Shown here in pieces: positions 51,178 through 60,737 of a stretch of DNA of 64,000 bases; position 1 is the stretch's first letter, and each line of letters begins with the position of its first letter. The notes beneath the pieces were generated by a model. The model did not search any database, was not told the origin of the DNA, and saw only the letters and a list, made by a program, of their open reading frames with translations. The position numbers and the translations under genes are program-made. This DNA is from Paulinella micropora (taxonomy: Eukaryota > Cercozoa > Imbricatea > Euglyphida > Paulinellidae). The DNA is taken from positions 72,501 to 136,500 of the forward strand of contig WBZZ01003627.1 in assembly GCA_019918135.1 (NCBI GenBank), written 5' to 3'.

Positions 51178-51900
51178 TCAGTAGGGCAGTAAGAACGGGC
51201 GCATGAAGAGCTCGACGTCCTGTGCCTCTTGGGCGAGGCGTTGGTACTTGTTGCTGCGCTTGGGCGGTCCGGGGCAGAAGCAGTTGAGAACTACCACGAG
51301 GGTCGGCCGAAAAGGCGAAGGGGGCAACAGGTAGTCGGCGGCGCGGGGCAGCTTCTGGCAGGCGGCGCAAACAAAGGTGCGGGCGTAGTGAGTCCACTCG
51401 TGGCGGCGCGCTTCGGTGCTCGAGGGATCTACTTCGTCCACCACACAGCGTGAGCAAAAGGCTGCGCCACAGCCTTGCTGTTTCGCTGAACCACCGTCGC
51501 CGCAGGTAGCCAGCCCTTCACCCCCGCAGGACACGCACACAAGCCCCTTGGCCAGCAGGGTGCGACCGTTGAGCCGGTTGCGCCCGGCTTCCAGACTACA
51601 GAAGATGGGGGGTGTGTCCTCTAATTCCGAGCCAGGGACTGTGCACCCCAAGTACGCGACTGGCAGCGGGTACGAGGTCGCGCCACCCTCTACCGACGTA
51701 ATCGCACATAGGCGGATCCGCCCGGGGTGTTCAGGGTCCGTCAAAGGAAACGCAAAACATTGGATAGAATCCACCGCGTAGCTCTTCACGGGCCCCTTGG
51801 CCAGCAGCGGGGCGCGGAGGATGTTTTCCTCCGCAGTGCTAAGCACATACAACACACACACAAAGTGGCAAAGGCCGAAAAGCAGAAAATGTTGGATCAA
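51178..51900 (-). CDS. zinc-finger (PHD/ADD-like) protein or domain
   Basis: 240 residues without a clear ATG. Residues about 120-195 hold CVSCGGEGLATCGDGG, CGAAFCSRCVVDEVD and FVCAACQK, a Cys-rich arrangement like the ADD/PHD finger. The C-terminal RPTLVVVLNCFCPGPP is a beta-strand that would suit the start of a caspase-like fold. A GTAAGT donor at about 51912 and a TTAG acceptor near 51840 suggest an intron at the 5' end, so the first exon lies further right. ADD/PHD fingers usually bind histone tails. Confidence 0.45.
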   Translation of the reverse strand: MIQHFLLFGLCHFVCVLYVLSTAEENILRAPLLAKGPVKSYAVDSIQCFAFPLTDPEHPGRIRLCAITSVEGGATSYPLPVAYLGCTVPGSELEDTPPIFCSLEAGRNRLNGRTLLAKGLVCVSCGGEGLATCGDGGSAKQQGCGAAFCSRCVVDEVDPSSTEARRHEWTHYARTFVCAACQKLPRAADYLLPPSPFRPTLVVVLNCFCPGPPKRSNKYQRLAQEAQDVELFMRPFLLPY

Positions 51901-51914
51901 AAAGGACTTACAAA

Positions 51915-52256
51915 TGCTGTTTTATAAGTCTCTCTTCCTGGAGGTCGCGAGTGTTCCGGCGGCTATGCGTAGTAGTGGCCAGCTTACCAGAACCTGTGCG
52001 CCCACCTGCTTTGGTGGCCAGCTATAAATTATAATATTACGTACGTAACAACAAGGGGAAAAACCAAGAGGGAAAGAACAAGGGGGAAAAGCCCAGTGGG
52101 TTATAGCATTACATGATAGCGAGGTGCTTTGCCTCCAGTCGACTTCCTTGCAGTCTGCTTGGTGCGTGCCATTCGGAGCTTCTACCCTCTTGCGTAGCCC
52201 GCCCTAGGCAGAATACAGGCCGCAAGCGGCCAGGAGAGAGAGAGAGATAGAGAGAG
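51915..52256. other. intergenic stretch
   Basis: No gene is supported. It may include an upstream exon of the zinc-finger gene. A GA dinucleotide run begins at 52231. Confidence 0.4.
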
Positions 52257-52685
52257 GCAGCGCGTAGCAAAGCATGTTGGTTTTGCTACGCGTCATTGTA
52301 AGCACTGGTTATACATCCGACAGCCAACATAAAGGTGGGTTGTCGTACACTGGCCAAAACATACACGCAGACCAAGCGAAAGAGAGAGAAGAAACAAACC
52401 GAGAGAGAGAAGAGACAGATAGAGAGAGAGAAGAGACAGACAGACAGACAGAGAGAGACAGACTGACAGAGAGAGACAGACTGACAGAGAGAGAGAGAGA
52501 GAGAGAGAAAGACACAGAGAGATAGAGAGAGAAGCAGCGCGTAGCAAAGCATGTTGGTTTTGCTACGCGTCATTGCAAGCACTGGTTATACATCCGACAG
52601 CCAACATAAAGGTGGTTTGTCGTACACAGGCCAAAACATACACGCAGACCAAGCGAAAGAGAAAGAAGAAACAAACAGAGAGAGA

Positions 52686-52724
<39 letters not shown>

Positions 52725-53130
52725 ACAGACAGACAGAGAGAGACAGACTGACAGAGAGAGAGACACACACAGACACAGAGAGAGAGATAGAGAGAGAGAG
52801 AGAGGCAGCGCGTAGCAAAAGCATGTTGGTTTTGCTACGCATCATTGTAAGCACTGGTTATACATCCGACAGCCAACATAAGGGTGGTTTGTCGTACACA
52901 GGCCAAAACATACACCCAGACCAAGCGAAAGAGAGAGAAGAGATAGACAGAGAGAAAGAGAAGAGACAGACAGAGAGAGAGAGAGACAGACTGACAGAGA
53001 GAGAGAGAGAGAGAGAGGCAGCGCGTAGCAAAGCATGTTGGTTTTGCTATGCGTCATTGTAAGCACTGGTTATACATCCGACAGCCAACATAAAGGTGGT
53101 TTGTCGTACACAAGCCAAACATATACACAA
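52257..53130. repeat. four tandem units with conserved hairpin and (GA)n spacers
   Basis: Units start at 52257, 52533, 52805 and 53018 (spacing 276, 272 and 213). Each has a conserved block of about 130 bases that opens with GCGTAGCAAA, a 9-10-base loop (GCATGTTGGT) and TTTTGCTACGC, a 10-bp stem. It goes on through TACATCCGACAGCCAACATA and TGTCGTACAC. A variable GA/GACA microsatellite fills the rest. A structured RNA or a satellite-like repeat is possible. Frames inside are GA translations. Confidence 0.85.
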
Positions 53131-53400
53131 CCGCAAGAAAAAAAAAAAGAAAAGAGAAACATAGTCAGAAGGAGAACACAAGGATACAGTCACGCGCAGC
53201 CAATGTGAACATGCGCATTGATCTTTTCAATGTGTACTGACTCAGAGATGGTTCGAGCTAGAGGGAAAAAAAAGAGGAATTTTGATTTTCAAAAATGGCT
53301 TGAACTGTAGCCAATAATTCAGCTAAAATTGGAAGGGGTTTGGCAATGATTCGGCTGAAGTTTGGTTTAGCGCTTTCCTTTTGTTTTTTTTTGCTTCTAT
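53131..53400. other. unique spacer
   Basis: No gene is seen. The sequence contains two loosely similar halves (AATTCAGCTAAAATTGG and GATTCGGCTGAAGTTTGG). Confidence 0.4.
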
Positions 53401-55390
53401 GTTGTTTCCTTGTTTCGATTTCGTTTTTCTTTTAGTTTTTATTTCGAAATTCTGTTTTGATTTCGCTTTCCTGTTTCAAGGTATTTTCTCTGTTTTGATC
53501 TCGTCGTTCTGTTTCAATTTTGTTTTTCTGTCTTGATGTCGAAATTCCGTTTTTGATTTCGTTTCTCTGTTTCTATTTCGTTGCTCTGTTTTGATCTCGT
53601 CACTTTGTTTCGATTTTGTCATTCTGTTTCGATTTCCGTTTTCTGTTTTCATTTCGAAATTCTGTTCTGATTTTGCTTTTCTGTTTCGACTTTGTTTCAC
53701 TGTTTTGATTTTGCTTTTCTGTTTCGATTTCTGTTTTTCTGTCTTGACTTCGCTTTTCTGTTTCGATTTTGTTTTTCTGTTGTAATATCGTTTTTCTGTT
53801 TCGATTTTGGTTTTTTGTTTTGATTTTGTTTTTCTGTCTTGATTTCGTTTCTCTGTTTCGATTTTGGTTTTCTGTTTCGATTTTGGTTTTCTGTTTCGAT
53901 TTTGTTTTTCTGTTTCGATTTTGTTTTTCTGTTTTCATTTTGAAATTCTGTTCTGATTTCGCTTTTTTGTTCTGGTTTTGCTCTTCTGTCTGGATTTCGA
54001 AATTACGTTTCGATTTCGAATTTCTGCTTTGATCTCGTCATCCTGTTTTGATTTCTGTTTTCTGTTTTCGTTTCGAAATTCTGTTTTGATTTTGCTTTTC
54101 TGTTTCCATTTCGAAATTCTGTTCTGATTTCGCTTTTCTGTTTTGATTTTGTTTTTCTGTCTTGATTTCGTCTCTCTGTTTCGATTTTGGTTTTTGTTTT
54201 TCTGTCTTGATTTCGTTTTTCTGTTTCGATTTCGTCATTCTGTTTCGATTTCTGTTTTCTGTTTTCATTTCGAAATTCTGTTCTGATTTCGCTTTTTTGT
54301 TCTGATTTTGCTTTTCTGCCTGGATTTCGAAATTACGTTTCGATTTCGAAATTCTGTTTTGATCTTGTCATTCTGTTTCGATTTCTTTTCTCTGTTTCGA
54401 TTTTGGTTTTCTGTTTCGATTTTGTCATTCTGTTTCGGTTTTTGTTTTCTGTTTTCATTTCGAAATTCTGTTCTGATTTCGCTTTTCTGTTTTGATTTTG
54501 TTTTTCTATCTTGATTTCGAAATTCCGCTCTGAGTTCGCTTTTCTGTTTTGATTTCGTTTCTCTGTTTTGATTTTGTCTCTCTGTTTCGATTTTGGTTTT
54601 CTGTTTCGATTTTGTTTTTCTGTTTTCATTTCGAAATTCTGTTCTGATTTTGCTTTTTTGTTCTGATTTTGCTTTTTTGTCTGGATTTCGAAATTACGTT
54701 TCGATTTCGAAATTCTGCTTTGATCTCGTCATCCTGTTTCGATTTCGTTTCTCTGTTTCGATTTTTGTTTTCTGTTTTCATTTCGAAATTCTGTTCTGAT
54801 TTCGCTTTTCTGTTTTGATTTTGTTTTTCTATCTTGATTTCGAAATTCCGCTCTGATTTCGCTTTTCTGTTTTGATTTCGTTTCTCTGTTTTGATTTTGT
54901 CTCTCTGTTTCGATTTTGGTTTTCTGTTTCGATTTTGTTTTTCTGTTTTCATTTCGAAATTCTGTTCTGATTTAGCTTTTTTGTTCTGATTTTGCTTTTT
55001 TGTCTGGATTTCGAAATTACGTTTCGATTTCGAAATTCTGCTTTGATCTCGTCATCCTGTTTCGATTCCGTTTCTCTGTTTCGATTTTGGTTCTCTGTTT
55101 TCATTTCGAAATTCTGGTCTGATTTCGCTTTCCGTTTTGATTTTGTTTTTCTGTTTTGATTTTGGTTTTCTGTTTCGATTTTGTTTTTCTGTTTTCATTT
55201 TGAAATTCTGTTTCGATTTCTGTTTTCTGTTTTTATTTCGAAATTCTGTTCTGATTTAGCTTTTCTGTTTTGATTTTGTTTTTCTGTCTTGATCTCGTCA
55301 TTCTGTTTTGATATCGAAATTTTGTTTTGATTTCGTTTCTCTATTTTGATTTCGTTTCCCTGTTTCGATTTCATCATTTTGTTTTTTCCT
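53401..55390. repeat. 17-18-bp minisatellite, left arm
   Basis: Degenerate units of the type TTTCTGTTTCGATTTTG fill almost 2 kb. Some units form a recurring higher-order string with TTTCATTTCGAAATTCTG. Frames such as KTEKQNRNRKTKSKQ repeats come from the unit and are not genes. The mirror array lies at 62190-64000. Confidence 0.9.
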
Positions 55391-55842
55391 GTCGCACGAG
55401 AGCGAAATCACGGCGGGCGTGATTTCGTTTTTCTGTTTCGATCTATGTATGCATGTATGTAGGTGTTGCAGTTAAATCTGTATTGCAAGGACTTACCACG
55501 CTACCTGATGCTATCTATCTATCTATCTATCCCAGGGGGATGCCACTACTGCTAAGGTCGGAGCATCCACCGACGCCTATGGGAAAAGCAAAAGTCCTGC
55601 AACTGTGACTCCGGCCACCCGAGAACCCGAAGACAGACTAAAAAAAGAAATGTGTGTGCGTGTGTTTGATTCTGTCTTCAGGTGTACGAAAGCATTGCCA
55701 GCTCCGACCCCTGCGACAAGTGCGGGGAGCTAAATCAAGCTTTTATTAAAGAAAACGTTTCTGTTCAAAATCTATTGCAAGAGTTTTTTTAATAATAAAC
55801 AACAAGAAAAGGAGGGGGAAGAGAGAAGAAAAAATAAAAAAT

Positions 55843-56876
55843 CTAAATTTGCGCGCATCCTGAGCCAACGGACTGAACACTGTGTTGTGAGGGGTGTGCT
55901 AGATCACTTGCCTTGAGCAGCCGTGCTCGGATTGCCTGCACCCGTTGCTTGTGTACAATAAGTCGCAGAACCTCTTGTTGGTATCTGTTCTGCAGCCGGG
56001 CGGAGGTCGAGACAAGTTGCAGCCACACGTCTTGTTCGTATTCAAAGGTGGTAGTTACGGAGGGAAGTCCGCCAAAGACCTCGGCTAGGGCTTGCCGAAT
56101 AGCAGGCCAGTTGTATTCCCGGAGCTGCGTGTAGCTCAGCGCCGTGTGCCCGAGAGACGACTGGTGCTGCAGGGGCTGGGCTAGCTCTGTCCCGCGCAGT
56201 TGGCACCACGACTTTGCGCCGCACAGAAGATGCACGCTTGCCCAGAACGCAACTGCCGAGAAAGTTGAACCACGGGTTTGCAGCAGAGAGAGAGCAAGCA
56301 CGCGGCTCAAAGCCTGTGGGTCGGAGGGCCAGCTCTCAACCACTGACTGCACTCGGCTTTCAAAACCAAATTCCAGGCGGTTGAGGTGAAAGTTCTGCAA
56401 GCTGCGGATGGCCTTGTGTGGACAGACCAGGCAGGGAAGAGGGGTGTTTGTGCTAGGAGCGGAGTCCGGCCGCCGACACACGCAGTTTTTAGCGTTCCCC
56501 CAGGGGCTTGGTGCTCTGGCGCCGCAGGCCACATGATAAACTAGGCGCTCTTGGCGACATCTCGCGCTACTGTCCCCGGCTCCTTTAGGTGGCGCATGGC
56601 GTGGAAAAGCGTTTGCCAGCGGTTCATGCATCTTAGACAGACCCAGCCGCTGGTATCGGGGCCTAGCTCTTGCGCAAAGGCGGCTGCAAGCAGTTCGTTC
56701 GGGCCGGCTTGCACTACAGGCGGGATGGACCTTGCCCCCCACCACAAATTTCCTGCTGCCGCAGTAGGTCCGTGTGTAGCCAGAGAGGCCCGGGCGACGT
56801 CCAGGACAAGCGCGCAAAGTTGGTTGGCCCTTCGTAGGGCTGGGGCCAGTGCTGATTGGTGCACAGCAGTGCCATT
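55843..56876 (-). pseudogene. left-arm copy of the Cys-rich gene
   Basis: Mirror copy of 60738-61772; see that entry for domains. This copy appears broken (about one break) in its N-terminal part, while the right-arm copy is open throughout. Confidence 0.6.
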
Positions 56877-56959
56877 ATCTGTTGGTTCGCTCTGTATGTT
56901 GTGTTCCGCGAGTGCGCAAATCTAATAGGCTCAAAGAAACAGCCAGTTCATTCGGAGCT

Positions 56960-57042
56960 GGTGGGGGGGGGGGGGGGTGCGCCCCCCCTTTGGTAGACAT
57001 TCGAGTGACTTTTCAAAAAAAGGGGGGGGTGCCCCCCTCCTT
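56960..57042. repeat. G-run/C-run hairpins 10 and 11, left arm
   Basis: G run 56963-56977 then TGCGCCCCCCC, and 30 bases later GGGGGGGGTGCCCCCC. The gap between them includes GGTAGACATTCGAGTGAC. Mirrored in the right arm at 60573-60652. Confidence 0.7.
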
Positions 57043-57135
57043 TCATTCTCTGCAATCCCCTTTCCTTTTTTCCTGCCAGGCGTGCAGTAAAATCAGAAAG
57101 CGGTTGGGACTGGCCTCTATCCGCGACAGGAAGAC

Positions 57136-57537
57136 ATGGCTGACAAGTGGGATTACAGTGGTCGGTACAAGTGGCGCAAGCCTTTTCTGAATTTGTAACA
57201 AGACGAGGATACGATGGGGCTGCTGCGGGCGCGCGCGGACCTGCTTGTGAAGAATCTGCAGCAATGCCCCGCTGCGTGTGGACAATCAAGGGTGGCTAAG
57301 GAGTTATTAGAGGAAATGCTCTCGTGTTTAGCAGGAGCCTTGCTAGTCACGGCCGAGTGTGGGACTGCTCTAGAAGAAGTGGAGGCGGAATCTTGGATAC
57401 GCTTCGAGCGCTGCCCAGAGGATTCGTGCAACGACCTCGTGCGCGCTGGCACCGCCTGCCTCTGCTGGCGCGAACGGAAGCAAATAAGGAAAAGGCCGCG
57501 CAGAACGCCTGGGCAGACTGAGCGCGTTTTCTCCTGA
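57136..57537 (+). pseudogene. left-arm copy of the 133-aa gene
   Basis: Mirror copy of 60074-60475. It begins MADKWDYSGRYKWRKPF and is very similar throughout. This copy is interrupted near its start, while the right-arm copy is not. Confidence 0.55.
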
Positions 57538-57691
57538 CATGTGAGCTGTAACATTTGTAATTTTATTAAAACAAAAGAACTGGGCATGGGCTCTTAGGGC
57601 CTGGGGCCAGTCCGCATTCCCCCACAAAACCTTGAGCTCGTTTTTCTCGGTTAGCGTTTTATTTTTATTACAACAAAAAAAACCTGGTCAT

Positions 57692-58718
57692 TCAGGGTTC
57701 CCAGTCAGAATCATCCTCATCAGTTTGAGCTCCGTTGGCATTTTCAAATTTGCCTGCTAATCCATTAGCTTAGCAATTGACAAGTCCATCTGATCCGCTC
57801 CTTTCGGTTTGCTCTTTTTTTGTTTGCAGGCGTGCACTTCTCCTTAATGACTTGATTCCTGCTTGTAACGCGTCGTCGTCAAAGGGCTTGCAAGAGGCCT
57901 TACTATCAGCATCTTTTTTTTCTTCTTCTTCTTCGTCTTCTTCTTCTTCTTCTTCTTCTTCTTCTTCTTCTTCTTCTTCTTCTTCTTCTTCTTCTTCTTT
58001 GGCGCGACGATCTTTTTTAACCCCACCCTTGACTGCCCCGCTCCCCGGGGGCATCTTTTTTGTCTCCCCTTTGGAGGAGACGGCGTGGAATTTAACAGCA
58101 GGACTTTCTTCTTCACTTAGTTCACCCTCCTCCTCCTCATTGTCGTCCCCACTCTCTGAAGTCAAGGCCGGAGCTTCCTGAGGAGGAAAGATTGATTGCA
58201 AGAAGAACGTTAGCTTGCCCCCGCAGGTGTGGACTAGGTACGGCATGTTTGCTTGTGGGGTTTGGCTGGAGAATGTCAGGCAGAGCTCCAACGGGAAAGA
58301 CGTGGTGCTCCCTATGGACCTGTTCTCTAGCGTTAGCTCATGCTCACTAATTCCAGAATAGTCTAGATGCCTGAGCGTGACGGCACTGGGCCTCACGCGG
58401 CCTGCGCTCGTTTGCTCTGTGCGTAATGAGCTACGACCTCCTTGTTTACAAGCGTTGGTTAGGCAGCGGATTATTGTTTTGAGATCTTGCGTAGGCCAGA
58501 CAGTTGCGTAGATCGCAGTGCTCCTTTGTTTGGATTCTGGCGCGAGGTCTGGGGTTCTGGACAGATAGGCAATCAGGCGAGGCCGTTGGGAGTAGTAAGG
58601 GCCTACTCGGCAGTAACAGCGCTCCTCAAAGACTGCTGTGCGGAGGTAATGATCTTCATCGCCACCCCTATCGGAGCGAGCTTGCGGTAAGGCTTTCAGT
58701 CACAACCGAAGCCACACA
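57692..58718 (-). CDS. left-arm copy of the clamp-like acidic gene
   Basis: Mirror copy of 58898-59920 with a slightly longer poly-Glu tract (a CTT microsatellite on the plus strand at 57919-57998). The 5' end reaches the telomeric array, as in the right arm. See 58898-59920 for the description. Confidence 0.5.
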
Positions 58719-58756
58719 ATGTTTGGTTTGCTTTTTGTGGCAAGTTGTTTAATCCC

Positions 58757-58862
58757 GTGTTAGGGTTAGGGTTAGGGTTAGGGTTAGGGTTAGGGTTAGG
58801 GTTAGGTTTAGGTTAGGGTTAGGGTTAAGGTTAGGGTTAGGGTTAGGGTTAGGGTTAGGGTT
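58757..58862 (+). repeat. (TTAGGG)n telomeric array at the palindrome centre
   Basis: About 17 TTAGGG units, with two or three variant units in the middle (TTTAGG and TTAAGG types), all in one direction. Left flank CCCGTG and right flank CACGGG are inverted copies. A head-to-head fusion of two telomeres would instead give TTAGGG followed by CCCTAA. Confidence 0.92.
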
Positions 58863-58897
58863 ACACGGGACTTGCCACAAAAAGCAAACCAAACATT

Positions 58898-59920
58898 GTG
58901 TGGCTTCGGTTGTGGCTGAAAGCCTTACCGCAAGCTCGCTCCGATAGGGGTGGCGATGAAGATCATTACCTCCGCACAGCAGTCTTTGAGGAGCGCTGTT
59001 ACTGCCGAGTAGGCCCTTACTACTCCCAACGGCCTCGCCTGATTGCCTATCTGTCCAGAACCCCAGACCTCGCGCCAGAATCCAAACAAAGGAGCACTGC
59101 GATCTACGCAACTGTCTGGCCTACGCAAGATCTCAAAACAATAATCCGCTGCCTAACCAACGCTTGTAAACAAGGAGGTCGTAGCTCATTACGCACAGAG
59201 CAAACGAGCGCAGGCCGCGTGAGGCCCAGTGCCGTCACGCTCAGGCATCTAGACTATTCTGGAATTAGTGAGCATCAGCTAACGCTAGAGAACAGGTCCA
59301 TAGGGAGCACCACGTCTTTCCCGTTGGAGCTCTGCCTGACATTCTCCAGCCAAACCCCACAAGCAAACATGCCGTACCTAGTCCACACCTGCGGGGGCAA
59401 GCTAACGTTCTTCTTGCAATCAATCTTTCCTCCTCAGGAAGCTCCGGCCTTGACTTCAGAGAGTGGGGACGACAATGAGGAGGAGGAGGGTGAACTAAGT
59501 GAAGAAGAAAGTCCTGCTGTTAAATTCCACGCCGTCTCCTCCAAAGGGGAGACAAAAAAGATGCCCCCGGGGAGCGGGGCAGTCAAGGGTGGGGTTAAAA
59601 AAAATCGTCGCGCCAAAGAAGAAGAAGAAGAAGAAGAAGAAGAAGAAGAAGAAGAAGAAGAAGAAGAAGAAGAAGACGAAGAAGAAGAAGAAAAAAAAGA
59701 TGCTGATAGTAAGGCCTCTTGCAAGCCCTTTGACGACGACGCGTTACAAGCAGGAATCAAGTCATTAAGGAGAAGTGCACGCCTGCAAACAAAAAAAGAG
59801 CAAACCGAAAGGAGCGGATCAGATGGACTTGTCAATTGCTTAGCTAATGGATTAGCAGGCAAATTTGAAAATGCCAACGGAGCTCAAACTGATGAGGATG
59901 ATTCTGACTGGGAATCCTGA
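58898..59920 (+). CDS. acidic-tailed protein, sliding-clamp-like, next to the telomere array
   Basis: The frame is open from the edge of the telomeric array. It has no ATG until deep inside (ANMPYLVHTC), so the 5' end appears cut off or lies in another exon. The N-terminal 170 residues are beta-rich, with IYATVWPTQDLKTIIRCL, LRHLDYSGISEHQLTL and ANMPYLVHTCGGKLTFFLQS. The last resembles the closing strands of PCNA-type clamps (a P-x-V...G-x-L-x-F/Y-x-L pattern). Then come a poly-Glu/Asp run of about 30 residues and a basic SLRRSARLQTKKE segment. A DNA-polymerase processivity factor is a guess; an unrelated acidic nuclear protein is equally possible. Confidence 0.4.
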   Translation: MWLRLWLKALPQARSDRGGDEDHYLRTAVFEERCYCRVGPYYSQRPRLIAYLSRTPDLAPESKQRSTAIYATVWPTQDLKTIIRCLTNACKQGGRSSLRTEQTSAGRVRPSAVTLRHLDYSGISEHQLTLENRSIGSTTSFPLELCLTFSSQTPQANMPYLVHTCGGKLTFFLQSIFPPQEAPALTSESGDDNEEEEGELSEEESPAVKFHAVSSKGETKKMPPGSGAVKGGVKKNRRAKEEEEEEEEEEEEEEEEEEEDEEEEEKKDADSKASCKPFDDDALQAGIKSLRRSARLQTKKEQTERSGSDGLVNCLANGLAGKFENANGAQTDEDDSDWES

Positions 59921-60073
59921 ATGACCAGGTTTTTTTGTTGTAATAAAATTAAAACGCTAACCGAGAAAAACGAGCTCAAGGTTTTGTGGGGGAATGCGGA
60001 CTGGCCCCAGGCCCTAAGAGCCCATGCCCAGTTCTTTTGTTTTAATAAAATTACAAATGTTACAGCTCACATG

Positions 60074-60475
60074 TCAGGAGAAAACGCGCTCAGTCTGCCC
60101 AGGCGTTCTGCGCGGCCTTTTCCTTATTTGCTTCCGTTCGCGCCAGCAGAGGCAGGCGGTGCCAGCGCGCACGAGGTCGTTGCACGAATCCTCTGGGCAG
60201 CGCTCGAAGCGTATCCAAGATTCCGCCTCCACTTCTTCTAGAGCCGTCCCACACTCGGCCGTGACTAGCAAGGCTCCTGCTAAACACGAGAGCATTTCCT
60301 CTAATAACTCCTTAGCCACCCTTGATTGTCCACACGCAGCGGGGCATTGCTGCAGATTATTCACAAGCAGGTCCGCGCGCGCCCGCAGCAGCCCCATCGT
60401 ATCCTCGTCTTGTTGCAAATTCAGAAAAGGCTTGCGCCACTTGTACCGACCACTGTAATCCCACTTGTCAGCCAT
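60074..60475 (-). CDS. unknown 133-aa protein (right arm)
   Basis: 133 residues from ATG 60475. Helical, with LLRARADLLVNNLQQCPAAC and VAKELLEEMLSCLAGALLV, about ten cysteines and a basic end (RERKQIRKRPRRTPGQ). It lies tail to tail with the clamp-like gene, with an ATAAAATTA-type polyadenylation context between. No family is recognised. Confidence 0.5.
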   Translation of the reverse strand: MADKWDYSGRYKWRKPFLNLQQDEDTMGLLRARADLLVNNLQQCPAACGQSRVAKELLEEMLSCLAGALLVTAECGTALEEVEAESWIRFERCPEDSCNDLVRAGTACLCWRERKQIRKRPRRTPGQTERVFS

Positions 60476-60572
60476 GTCTTCCTGTCGCGGATAGAGGCCA
60501 GTCCCAACCGCTTTCTGATTTTACTGCACGCCTGGCAGGAAAAAAGGAAAGGGGATTGCAGAGAATGAAAGG

Positions 60573-60652
60573 AGGGGGGCACCCCCCCCCTTTTTTTGAA
60601 AAGTCACTCGAATGTCTACCAAAGGGGGGGCGCACCCCCCCCCCCCCCCCAC
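60573..60652. repeat. G-run/C-run hairpins, right arm
   Basis: GGGGGGCACCCCCCCCC at about 60574-60592 and GGGGGGGGCGCACCCCCC running into a long C tract at 60625-60650. They mirror the left-arm pair and lie between the 133-aa gene and the Cys-rich gene, which start back to back. Confidence 0.7.
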
Positions 60653-60737
60653 CAGCTCCGAATGAACTGGCTGTTTCTTTGAGCCTATTAGATTTGCGCA
60701 CTCGCGGAACACAACATACAGAGCGAACCAACAGATA

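Larger units (their letters stand above)
53598..58756. repeat. left arm of a giant palindrome
   Basis: The arm is the reverse complement of 58863-64000 along its whole length (minisatellite, ATCT tract at 55516, three genes, telomere-proximal end). Coordinates of matching points add up to about 117,600. The arms differ by scattered substitutions, small indels and microsatellite lengths, so they are not a single read folded back. The right arm is cut by the window end, so the palindrome continues outside. Confidence 0.9.

Noticed and set aside
53401-55390. CRISPR-like array
   Set aside because: Units are degenerate and contiguous with no unique spacers, in a eukaryotic context.
57844-58116. 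Poly-Lys frame in the left arm
   Set aside because: Frame-shifted reading of the poly-Glu microsatellite.
58757-58862. Head-to-head fusion of two telomeres
   Set aside because: All TTAGGG units point one way; a fusion would switch to CCCTAA.
58749-59111. Minus-strand protein ending in Asn-Pro and Leu-Thr repeats
   Set aside because: The repeats are translated telomere units and the rest is antisense to the clamp-like gene.
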